From Hallerella sp963652365 (GTDB taxonomy: Bacteria > Fibrobacterota > Fibrobacteria > Fibrobacterales > Fibrobacteraceae), in contig CAVJTH010000004.1 in assembly GCA_963652365.1 (NCBI GenBank), positions 73,671 to 137,670 of the forward strand: 64,000 bases of DNA, read 5' to 3'. The notes beneath the pieces are model-generated. The model was given only the letters and a program-made list of their open reading frames with translations. It was not told the origin of the DNA and searched no databases. Position 1 is the first letter of the stretch; each line of letters starts with the position of its first letter. This document shows, piece after piece, positions 49,137 to 59,029 of this stretch. The position numbers were made by a program, and so were the translations under genes.

Positions 49137-52100
49137 AGAATCAGGATTCCAAGCGGGAACTCGGCTCCAGGATCATCTGGATTTACACGATTTCGACTCT
49201 GGTCGCGATGGTCATCTGCTTTTTCGCCTTTACCGCCTACATGCGCTCCTTTCTCTTCGAATCGGCGTTCGAGGAATCCGGAAAATCCCTGCAACAGATT
49301 TCGACTGCCGTGGCGCAAAGGATTTCGTCCTATGCCGAACATTTCGAAACCTGGCGGCGCAACATCCAGCACAAGTCGAACTCGGGCATCCGTTCCGCCC
49401 TTTCGCCGGAAGCGCGCAAACGCAAGACCGTCGATATCTACTACGGAACGCCAGAGGGAGCCTTTACCAGCGCACGGGGTTTTCGGCGCGATCCCGACCA
49501 CCCGGAATTTCGCACCAAGTCCTGGTATCTCGAACCGAGCAGGAACAAGGGACTGGCCTATTCGGGACCGTCGAACAATCGCTGGGCCAAAAAGCGCGTC
49601 CTGACCATTTCCGCGCCAATCTGGAAAAGCAGCAACAAGATCCAGGGAGTTGTCGCCGAAGACATCGACGTCAACGAGTTTCGCGACCTGCTTTCTCCGC
49701 TTTCCAAGGAAAGCGGAGGGCTCACGATGCTCGTCAACAGCGAAACGGACAGCATATACACCTACTTCCCCTACCAGACGAACCTGGGTGAAATCACGCT
49801 GGATTCCGCCCAGACCCTTCTCTCGGCGACAAGTTCGCTTTTCAGCGTGGATTCGCTCAAGATTTCCAAGGCCGCCAATTACCGCTTTTCGGAAAACGGC
49901 AGGACCTATTCGGTCATGGTGACCCCGCTTTCGAAGCTCCCGATGCACCTTGTTCACGTCGTTCCCCAAAGCAAGACGGCCGCGCTCCTTAGCGACAAGA
50001 CCAAGGACTTTCTCCTGTTCGCGGGTGGCTGCGTCTTTTTCCTGGTCGTCGTTTCGCTTGTGGGGAGCCGCATCCTTTTTCGCAAGATTGTCTTCAAGGA
50101 CCTGACGGACAGCGTGAATTCCAGCACGATCTTCGACGCGATTCTCGGCAGCAAGTACTTTTCGCTCATCCTGACGGACAACCAGTTCAATATCTTGCGG
50201 ACCAGCACGAGCATCGCCCAGGTGACCGGCAACTCGGACTGGCGAGACCTGCTCGGCACTTCGCTCTGGGACATCATCCCAAATCCGGAATTCAAGAGCT
50301 TTGTGCTCAATGCCCAGAAAAACGCGCCTCCGCAGACAAGCGAAATCGGTCAGCACCAGATTGTCTTGCAGCAGAAGAACGGGAAAATTCTCTGGTGGAA
50401 CATTTCCTTCAACCTGCTCATCGAGGACGACGCTTCCGTTCGCTTTCTATTCCTGGTTTCCGACGAAACGGCCGCGGTGCGCAAGGATTCCTTCCTCGAC
50501 GCCATCATGTCGTCGACCCAGAACACGATCCTGATTTTCGACAATGACCTGAAAATCATCTACGCTTCCAAGTGCACAGAAAGAATCCTGGACTGTTCGA
50601 CGACATCGCTTCTCGGCAAGTCCTACGACGAACTCGCGTCGTTCGGCATTCCGCAAAGCGTTCTGGACATGCCGCTAGAATCCATCGAAAACGGAAACAT
50701 CTGGTCCACGAATTTTGAACTCCCGCTGCGAAACGGCACGCAGCTCTGGTGCCACGGACAAGGCTGCCCGTTGCAGTCCAAGGATTCCAACAACCTGGGC
50801 TATCTTTTCTTTGTCACGGATATCACGCCCATCGTCGAAGCGGAAAGGGAAGCGAAAGAGGCGACCAAGGCGAAAAGCCTCTTCCTCGCGAACATGAGCC
50901 ACGAAATTCGCACGCCGATGAACGCGATTATCGGAATGTCCGACCTCGCGCTCTCGACGGATCTCACGCCGAGACAGGAACACTATATCGACCGGATTTC
51001 GTATGCGGCGAAGTCGCTCCTCGGCATCATCAACAACATTCTGGACTATTCGAAGATCGAAGCGAAGAAGCAGGAACTGGAGCACATTCCCTTTGCGATC
51101 CGGGAGACGATCGCCGGGGTGCTTTCCATCGCGGCGGTGCGGATTACGGGCAAGCCCATCGAGCTTCTGGCGGATATCGACCCGAACATTCCCAAGCGCG
51201 TCTTCGGTGATCCGCTGCACCTGACCCAAATCCTGACAAACCTGCTCAACAATGCGGAAAAGTTTACGGAACGCGGACAGGTCATCTTGAAAATGAAGCT
51301 CGTCAGCCTGGAAAATTCCAAGGCGACCATCTACACGAGCGTCTGCGATTCCGGAATCGGAATGACCGTGGAACAGTCCAGGAAGCTCTTCCATGTCTTT
51401 ACGCAGGCGAACGATTCCACGACGCGCAAGTATGGCGGAACGGGGCTCGGACTGGCCATTTCCCATTCCCTGGTCGAACTCATGGGCGGCGAACTTCAGG
51501 TGCGGAGCGAGCCCGGAAAAGGCAGCGAATTCTACTTCACGATCTCTCTGGACTTTATCGAACGTCCAAGGAACAAGGGAAAGTCTCTGCTCCAGGGAAA
51601 GCGCGTCCTCGCTCTCGACGAAAACGCCGAAGCCCGCAAGATCCTGGAAAAGCTATTCGCCACGCTCGACGTGAAAGCGACTTTGGCGGCGGGCACGGAC
51701 GAATTCCAGAAGCTCTATGCGCAAGAATCCTACGACTGCGTCCTGATAGCCTGGAATCTGCAGGAAATGCCCGCCACGGCCCTGGCCAAGAAGCTTGCCG
51801 ATCTCGGCGACGTTCCGCCGCTTGTCGCAATCTTCAAGCAAAACGACGAAGAGCTGATCCGCGAAGCCGTCGAAGCGGGCTTTAATCGCTTCTTGCCAAA
51901 GCCGTTCCTGCTTAAGGACTTGAAAAACACCCTGGAAGAGGCCCTGGGATTCCGGGTCATCGAAGACAGCAAGACGCACAAGCCCAAGGTGCAGCCGGAG
52001 TATCATTTCGAAAGGACGTCCATCCTGCTTGTCGAGGACAACGCCCTGAACCAGGAACTGGCCATCGAGCTATTGAATCGGGTAGGGCTAGACGTCGATG

Positions 52101-53155
52101 CGGCGGAAAACGGCAAGGAAGCCGTCGAAGCGCTAGAGAAGAACGATTACGCGCTAGTCCTGATGGACCTGCAGATGCCCATCATGGATGGATTCGAAGC
52201 GACGAAGATCATTCGCCAGATGCCGGAAGAAAGAAAGCGCAATATCCCCATCATCGCGATGAGCGCCCGCGCGCTCCAGGGAGACAAGGAAAAGAGCCTG
52301 GAAGCGGGACTAAACGCCCATATCACCAAGCCTATCGATCCCGTCGAGTTCTACGCGGAACTCGCCAAGTGGCTCGAACAGAAAAATCCCCAGAAAAAGA
52401 GCGCGGATGCGGACGAAAGCCAAGCGTTGTCGAAGGCTTCCGCCAAGGATCCGTTCCTCGTCGCGTTCGACCGGATTCCCGGCATCGATGCGGAACTGGG
52501 ACTTTACCGTTCGGTCGGAAGCAGACCGCTGTATCTCAAGGTCATTCGTCGGTTTGTCGATGACTTTGACGAATACATTCCAAAAGTCCGCGAAGCGGTC
52601 CAGAACGGAGAAACGGATTCGGCGATCCGCATGACGCATACGCTCAAGGGGATTGCCGGAACGATCGGAAGTACGAAATTGCAGGAAGCTTCGGCAAAGC
52701 TCGAAATCCAGATTTCGTCTAGCGGCAGCGAACCGGAAACGCTCCCCTGGAGAGAACTGGACGACATGCTCCAACAGCTGGTCATAAGGCTCCGAAAGGC
52801 GATTCCGCTTGCGGCGACGGCCATCGGGGAACAGGACGAAGAGCTGATCGAAGATCCCGATGCGGACAGCAAGCTTTCGAAAATGCTCGACATGATCGAG
52901 CCTGCGATCCAGGACGCCATTCCAATGGACTGTCGCATCGCCCTGAAGGTCGTGGAACGCATCAAGTTCGATGCAAGGCGCAGCGAGCTTCTCAAGTCGC
53001 TCCGCAAGGCGATCGACGAATTCGATTTCGAAACGGCGCACCAATTCGCCGAAGAGCTCCGCAAGGTCCAAAGAGGCTATCTACACGATGCCGCAAAAGA
53101 CGACCAGGAGAACAAGGGCGAGAACGCCTCCGACAACGGCAGTCAGGATTCTTGA
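49133..53155 (+). CDS. Hybrid sensor histidine kinase: dCache-PAS-PAS-HisKA-HATPase-REC-REC-HPt
   Basis: 1340 residues from TTG 49133, overlapping the preceding stop (TTGA). TM1 about 12-35, periplasmic dCache-like sensor about 45-285 (VDIYYGTPEGAFTSARGFRR, WYLEPSRNKGLAYSGPSNN), TM2 about 293-313, two PAS-like domains (about 330-445 and 450-570), HisKA MSHEIRTPMNAIIGMSDLAL (His about 589), HATPase with NLLNNAEKFTERGQV and YGGTGLGLAISHSLVELMGG (about 765). The first receiver (about 822-940) is degenerate: the acceptor position reads LIAWNLQEMP instead of LMDLQMP. The second (about 965-1085) is canonical with LVLMDLQMPIMDG. An HPt domain follows (MTHTLKGIAGTIG, about 1168), then a low-complexity acidic tail. 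Signal unknown. Confidence 0.92.
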   Translation: MKNQDSKRELGSRIIWIYTISTLVAMVICFFAFTAYMRSFLFESAFEESGKSLQQISTAVAQRISSYAEHFETWRRNIQHKSNSGIRSALSPEARKRKTVDIYYGTPEGAFTSARGFRRDPDHPEFRTKSWYLEPSRNKGLAYSGPSNNRWAKKRVLTISAPIWKSSNKIQGVVAEDIDVNEFRDLLSPLSKESGGLTMLVNSETDSIYTYFPYQTNLGEITLDSAQTLLSATSSLFSVDSLKISKAANYRFSENGRTYSVMVTPLSKLPMHLVHVVPQSKTAALLSDKTKDFLLFAGGCVFFLVVVSLVGSRILFRKIVFKDLTDSVNSSTIFDAILGSKYFSLILTDNQFNILRTSTSIAQVTGNSDWRDLLGTSLWDIIPNPEFKSFVLNAQKNAPPQTSEIGQHQIVLQQKNGKILWWNISFNLLIEDDASVRFLFLVSDETAAVRKDSFLDAIMSSTQNTILIFDNDLKIIYASKCTERILDCSTTSLLGKSYDELASFGIPQSVLDMPLESIENGNIWSTNFELPLRNGTQLWCHGQGCPLQSKDSNNLGYLFFVTDITPIVEAEREAKEATKAKSLFLANMSHEIRTPMNAIIGMSDLALSTDLTPRQEHYIDRISYAAKSLLGIINNILDYSKIEAKKQELEHIPFAIRETIAGVLSIAAVRITGKPIELLADIDPNIPKRVFGDPLHLTQILTNLLNNAEKFTERGQVILKMKLVSLENSKATIYTSVCDSGIGMTVEQSRKLFHVFTQANDSTTRKYGGTGLGLAISHSLVELMGGELQVRSEPGKGSEFYFTISLDFIERPRNKGKSLLQGKRVLALDENAEARKILEKLFATLDVKATLAAGTDEFQKLYAQESYDCVLIAWNLQEMPATALAKKLADLGDVPPLVAIFKQNDEELIREAVEAGFNRFLPKPFLLKDLKNTLEEALGFRVIEDSKTHKPKVQPEYHFERTSILLVEDNALNQELAIELLNRVGLDVDAAENGKEAVEALEKNDYALVLMDLQMPIMDGFEATKIIRQMPEERKRNIPIIAMSARALQGDKEKSLEAGLNAHITKPIDPVEFYAELAKWLEQKNPQKKSADADESQALSKASAKDPFLVAFDRIPGIDAELGLYRSVGSRPLYLKVIRRFVDDFDEYIPKVREAVQNGETDSAIRMTHTLKGIAGTIGSTKLQEASAKLEIQISSSGSEPETLPWRELDDMLQQLVIRLRKAIPLAATAIGEQDEELIEDPDADSKLSKMLDMIEPAIQDAIPMDCRIALKVVERIKFDARRSELLKSLRKAIDEFDFETAHQFAEELRKVQRGYLHDAAKDDQENKGENASDNGSQDS

Positions 53156-53329
53156 CGTTCCCTTCTTGCGAGAACCGAATTCGTTTTCCAGGATTTCGTC
53201 GTAGTCGGGCAGTTCCAGGTCGGCGTTTTCGGCTCCGTCGGCCCAGCCTGTCCTGGCGTCGCTTCCGCATTCCTTGCAGCTGATGGCGGAATCCGGGATT
53301 TCCGCTCCGCAATGTGGGCAAATTTTCAT
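53081..53329 (-). CDS. Small zinc-ribbon membrane protein
   Basis: 82 residues. MKICPHCGAEIPDSAISCKE gives the two CxxC knuckles of a zinc ribbon (C4, C7, C18, C21); residues about 60-81 are one hydrophobic segment (LTAVVGGVLALVLLVVFCGI), preceded by a basic RKKGTSR, so the ribbon should face the cytoplasm. GAGG lies 7-10 nt before the ATG. It follows the aldolase terminator by 13 nt with no promoter between, so it may depend on read-through. Its last 75 bp overlap the end of the hybrid kinase gene on the other strand. Confidence 0.75.
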   Translation of the reverse strand: MKICPHCGAEIPDSAISCKECGSDARTGWADGAENADLELPDYDEILENEFGSRKKGTSRILTAVVGGVLALVLLVVFCGIV

Positions 53330-53340
53330 TTCGATACCTC

Positions 53341-53370
53341 AAAAAAGGTCCCGCACAAATGTACGAGACC
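53341..53370 (-). terminator. Terminator of the aldolase gene
   Basis: Minus strand GGTCTCG, 10-nt loop, CGGGACC (one G-T pair), then TTTTTT; 29 nt beyond the fba stop. Confidence 0.75.
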
Positions 53371-53398
53371 CAAAAGGAACAATTGTCAGGGAGGCGAA

Positions 53399-54415
53399 CT
53401 ACTTCGCGAACGGAAGACGATTGGCGGAACCGAGAACTTCGCTGTTCTTGCGGGCGTACATCTTCTTGAGTTCGTCGCGGGCCGGTCCGAGATACTTGCG
53501 CGGGTCGAATTCGCTCGGGGATTCGACAAAGACCTTGCGAATGGCAGCGGTCATGGCAAGACGGCCATCGGAGTCGATGTTGATCTTGCAGACTGCGGAC
53601 TGGGAGGCCTTGCGGAGCTGTTCTTCGGGGATGCCGACGGAATCAGGAATCTTTCCACCGTACTTTTCGATTTCGCGGACATATTCCTGCGGAACGGAGG
53701 AGGAACCGTGGAGAACGATGGGGAAGCCCGGAAGCTTCTTTTCGATTTCGGCGAGAACGTCGAAAGCGAGCGGAGGCGGAATCAGGACGCCGTCCGCATT
53801 GCGCGTGCACTGTTCCGGCTTGAACTTGCAACGGCCGTGGCTCGTTCCAATCGAGATGGCGAGGGAATCGACACCGGTCTTGCTCGTGAAGTCGATGACT
53901 TCTTCCGGACGGGTGTAGTGAGACTCTTCGGCGGAAACTTCGTCTTCGACGCCGGCGAGAACTCCCAGTTCGCCCTCGACCGTCACGTAGTCCTTCTGGG
54001 CGTGGGCGTAGTCGCAGACTTTCTTTGTCAGGGCGACGTTTTCTTCGTAGGGAAGGGAGGATCCGTCGATCATCACGGAAGAGAAGCCCATGTCGATGCA
54101 GGACTTGCAGAGTTCAAAGGAATTGCCGTGGTCGAGGTGGAGGCAGATCTGCGGTTCGGCAAGACCCAGTTCCTTGGCGTATTCGACCGCGCCCTGCGCC
54201 ATGTAGCGGAGAAGGGTCTGGTTGGCATACTTGCGAGCGCCCGAAGAGACCTGGAGAATTACCGGGGACTTGGTTTCGACGCAAGCCTGGATGATGGCCT
54301 GCATCTGTTCCATGTTGTTGAAGTTGTACGCCGGAACCGCATAATGATTCTTCATCGCGTCCGCAAACATTTCCTTGGTGTTGACCAAACCGAGGGTCTT
54401 GTAGGAAACTGCCAT
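53399..54415 (-). CDS. fba: Class II fructose-bisphosphate aldolase
   Basis: 338 residues. Zinc-dependent aldolase of glycolysis and gluconeogenesis. Motifs: HYAVPAYNFNNMEQMQAII, ICLHLDHGNSFELCKSCID (catalytic/metal His and Asp), VTVEGELGVLAG, SLAISIGTSHGRCKF and IVLHGSSSVPQEYVREI, INIDSDGRLAMTAAIRKV. The sequence is complete and of normal length. AGAGG lies 8-12 nt before ATG 54415; a TACATTATG element is about 55 nt upstream. Diverges from clpB. Confidence 0.95.
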   Translation of the reverse strand: MAVSYKTLGLVNTKEMFADAMKNHYAVPAYNFNNMEQMQAIIQACVETKSPVILQVSSGARKYANQTLLRYMAQGAVEYAKELGLAEPQICLHLDHGNSFELCKSCIDMGFSSVMIDGSSLPYEENVALTKKVCDYAHAQKDYVTVEGELGVLAGVEDEVSAEESHYTRPEEVIDFTSKTGVDSLAISIGTSHGRCKFKPEQCTRNADGVLIPPPLAFDVLAEIEKKLPGFPIVLHGSSSVPQEYVREIEKYGGKIPDSVGIPEEQLRKASQSAVCKINIDSDGRLAMTAAIRKVFVESPSEFDPRKYLGPARDELKKMYARKNSEVLGSANRLPFAK

Positions 54416-54469
54416 TTTTTACCTCTGTGAGTTGTGAATGCGGTTTTGCCCGCCATTCGTTTGCTGCCC

Positions 54470-54478
54470 CATAATGTA
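54470..54478 (-). promoter_or_regulatory. Promoter element of fba
   Basis: Minus-strand TACATTATG with a T-rich upstream part, giving a leader of about 50 nt with RBS AGAGG. Confidence 0.4.
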
Positions 54479-54515
54479 GAAAATTCATCGGACGCGGAGA
54501 GGCGCCAGCCGATTT

Positions 54516-54544
54516 TTTTGCGGGAAGCGCGCCATGCCGCAAAA
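54516..54544. promoter_or_regulatory. Dyad, candidate enhancer-binding-protein site
   Basis: TTTTGCGG and CCGCAAAA, perfect 8-bp inverted repeat, 13-nt spacer, about 90-120 bp upstream of the sigma-54 promoter of clpB. Confidence 0.5.
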
Positions 54545-54570
54545 CGGGGCGCTCCAAGCCGCCAAGAGGC

Positions 54571-54585
54571 GTTTCAAAATGAAAC
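54571..54585. promoter_or_regulatory. Second dyad upstream of clpB
   Basis: GTTTCA-AAA-TGAAAC, perfect inverted repeat, 50 bp before the -24 element. Confidence 0.45.
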
Positions 54586-54634
54586 CGGTTCGACAGGGAG
54601 CACGAAAATTTCGCGTTTCGAGCGGATTTCAGGA

Positions 54635-54650
54635 TGGCACGCTTCTTGCT
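54635..54650 (+). promoter_or_regulatory. Sigma-54 type -24/-12 promoter of clpB
   Basis: TGGCACGCTTCTTGCT matches the consensus TGGCAC-N5-TTGC(A/T) at every fixed position. The predicted start is near 54660, 40 nt before ATG 54702, with AAGGAGG between. Confidence 0.8.
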
Positions 54651-54701
54651 TGCCGTATTGCGGTAAAAAAAATGCCTGCCGAATTCGGCAAGGAGGTTTA
54701 G

Positions 54702-57251
<2,550 letters not shown>

Positions 57252-57265
57252 TCGCGAAAAAGGCA

Positions 57266-57296
57266 AAAGGGACAGGCTCCAAAAGCCTGTCCCTTT
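57266..57296. terminator. Bidirectional terminator
   Basis: AAAGGGACAGGCT, loop CCAAA, AGCCTGTCCCTTT: perfect 13-bp stem between convergent clpB and the barrel-like gene. Confidence 0.9.
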
Positions 57297-57316
57297 CTGT
57301 TTTAAACTTTCGAGAG

Positions 57317-58027
57317 TCAGAATTCGAGAATTCCGTAGATGCCGGTTCGGACCCGGTCGTTGTTCTTTTCCTGCAAGATTCCGATGGCGATTTCCGCGGT
57401 CACGTGAAAGTAGGGGAGGATTCCTATCTGGACTCGCGGTACGATATCGACCATGAAATCGTCCGCGATGTTTCCAAGGCTTCCGGATGTTTCGATTCCG
57501 ATCATCGCGAGAAGCGCTTCCGTGAACTTGAATTCGGGAGTCGCGCCCAAGGCGATCGTCGCCAGTCCGCCGTCGCTCACCACGCGGTCGAGAAAGCCGA
57601 TTCGCGCTTCGTAAAGGGTCGAAAAGATTCGGGAGAGTGGCTGAAGTCTTGCGTAGGAAAAGACAAGACCCGCGCCGCGATGGTTGCCGATGCCGACGAG
57701 AAAGTCCGCGCCAACCGTCGAGTATTCGAAAATGCGGTACTTGGCGCCAAAATCGACATACGCCTGGACAGATTCCAAGTCGTCTTCGGTATCGAAAAGA
57801 AGCTTGCCGCCGATTTCCCAGAAATCGTTTATCGCGACCTGCGCATTCAGCGGCAAGTAGCCGTCCTCTTCGTAATTCGTGTAAAAGCCTCCACCTGCCG
57901 AAAAGCGGTCACGCGTCAGAAACTCCGGACCAAACGTGTAGCGAGCGTCCCAGATGCGATCGAGCGCAAAGGAAGAAACCGCGCCGAGCGCAAGCAGCAG
58001 GAAAGTATTGCGAAACAGGCTTTTCAC
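57317..58027 (-). CDS. Exported beta-barrel-like outer-membrane protein
   Basis: 236 residues from GTG 58027. Signal peptide VKSLFRNTFLLLALGAVSSF, cleavage about ALA/LDR. The mature sequence shows amphipathic strands with many Gly and aromatics (FSAGGGFYTNYEEDGYLPLN, FGAKYRIFEYSTVGADFLVG) and a C-terminal Phe in GIYGILEF, the usual outer-membrane barrel signature. No named family recognised. The start is 5 nt after TACATTG, without a Shine-Dalgarno. It lies 18 nt downstream of a lipoprotein gene in the same direction and may be co-transcribed with it as well as having its own promoter. Confidence 0.7.
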   Translation of the reverse strand: MKSLFRNTFLLLALGAVSSFALDRIWDARYTFGPEFLTRDRFSAGGGFYTNYEEDGYLPLNAQVAINDFWEIGGKLLFDTEDDLESVQAYVDFGAKYRIFEYSTVGADFLVGIGNHRGAGLVFSYARLQPLSRIFSTLYEARIGFLDRVVSDGGLATIALGATPEFKFTEALLAMIGIETSGSLGNIADDFMVDIVPRVQIGILPYFHVTAEIAIGILQEKNNDRVRTGIYGILEF

Positions 58028-58032
58028 GCGTT

Positions 58033-58039
58033 CAATGTA
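58033..58039 (-). promoter_or_regulatory. TACATTG promoter element
   Basis: Minus-strand TACATTG, 5 nt before GTG 58027, in the gap between the two envelope genes. Confidence 0.4.
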
Positions 58040-58045
58040 GAAAAT

Positions 58046-58708
58046 TTAGCGCTTGAACGTCGAAGTCCATATCTCGGCGAGGTTCGAAAGGATTTCGGTA
58101 CGCACCTTGTCGATGAAGGCGGTGCGTTCTTCGGGGAGGACCTTCTTTTGCCTGTTCACGGCAAACGGGATCGGTTCGCCAGTGGGGGAAAGCGAGAATT
58201 CCAGGGATCCCTGGAAACGAATCTCCCTTGCTGCGAGAACTTTCATCAGGACCGGACCGATCTGCAGTCGCGTGTGAAGCTCGACGGACGAGACGCCGGG
58301 CAGAATGGGCCTTGCCGAATCCCGATAGACGATCGGAAGAGAAACGAGCGAATCCAGAAAGGCGAATCCGTCAGCGGAACGCAGCCAGAGGGTATCCGAC
58401 GAGGAGTTCCTGATATCGACGTGAATGGCGAAGTAGAGAGTTCCCAGGCTGTCCGGAATGACGCCTTTCGCAATGTTCTGGATCAGGAGTATCGTCTTCG
58501 GGTTCGGGACAAGCCCGCCAAGAGGGGCTCCGCCCGAAATCCTGTCCAGTTCGACGTGGACGGAATCCAGCGAAGCGCCGGAGATTTCCAGCTCGCACTG
58601 GCCGAGAATCTTTGCCGCCTGGATCTTGCGGGACGCCGAGCATCCCAGGACAAGCGCCGAACCCAGGATGGCAATCAGTATCGCAAGGGAGAATCTAGAA
58701 ACGTTCAT
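58046..58708 (-). CDS. LEA14-like lipoprotein
   Basis: 220 residues, lipobox VLGC after a signal peptide MNVSRFSLAILIAILGSALV. The mature part has the small beta-sandwich pattern of LEA14/WHy domain proteins: a strand with LDSVHVELDRISG, NPKTILLIQN, LYFAIHVDIRNSSSDTLWLR, and ELHTRLQIGPVL. Such domains occur in bacterial lipoproteins of unknown role. The ATG follows TATCTTC by 7 nt and has no Shine-Dalgarno. Followed by a barrel-like gene, so an envelope function is likely. Family assignment is tentative. Confidence 0.65.
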   Translation of the reverse strand: MNVSRFSLAILIAILGSALVLGCSASRKIQAAKILGQCELEISGASLDSVHVELDRISGGAPLGGLVPNPKTILLIQNIAKGVIPDSLGTLYFAIHVDIRNSSSDTLWLRSADGFAFLDSLVSLPIVYRDSARPILPGVSSVELHTRLQIGPVLMKVLAAREIRFQGSLEFSLSPTGEPIPFAVNRQKKVLPEERTAFIDKVRTEILSNLAEIWTSTFKR

Positions 58709-59029
58709 TTCAGAGAAGATAGTTTTTTATTTCCACGGGAAATGGAATGGCTCCGTTTTTTTTGCAAAGTTTCTCGGACCCGAACTTGACTTTTGAACGC
58801 TATGCCCGATAAGCTCCATTATGTAAACTAGAAACATTTTTTTTTGCGCAGAACCGGATTCGCTGTCGAAGACCAAGTCCAAAAGACAAGCGGTCTAAGG
58901 GAAATTCCAAGATATAGGGGAAAATAGCAGGAGCCAGCCACGAGACGAGCTGGCCTTTTCTGTAGGTTTTGGAAATGGCAAGGGAAATGGGCTAAATAAT
59001 GCAGTATTAAAATGCTACGGCATTTTTAT
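58709..59029. other. Non-coding junction between the core region and the AT-rich Zorya island
   Basis: 321 bp with no gene seen. It contains the TATCTTC promoter (minus, 58716-58721) of the lipoprotein, a nine-T run near 58842, and a plus-strand terminator (58933-58960) that no annotated plus-strand gene uses. Base composition changes here: GC-rich to the left, clearly AT-richer to the right. Confidence 0.65.
58780..58960 (+). ncRNA. Candidate small RNA ending at an orphan terminator
   Basis: GCCAGC (58933-58938), 10-nt loop, GCTGGC (58949-58954), then CTTTTCT, an intrinsic terminator on the plus strand. Upstream, AGACC and GGTCT can pair around 58871-58900. A TTGACT-like box near 58786 is a possible -35. 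The start is a guess, and no known RNA family was recognised. Confidence 0.3.
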
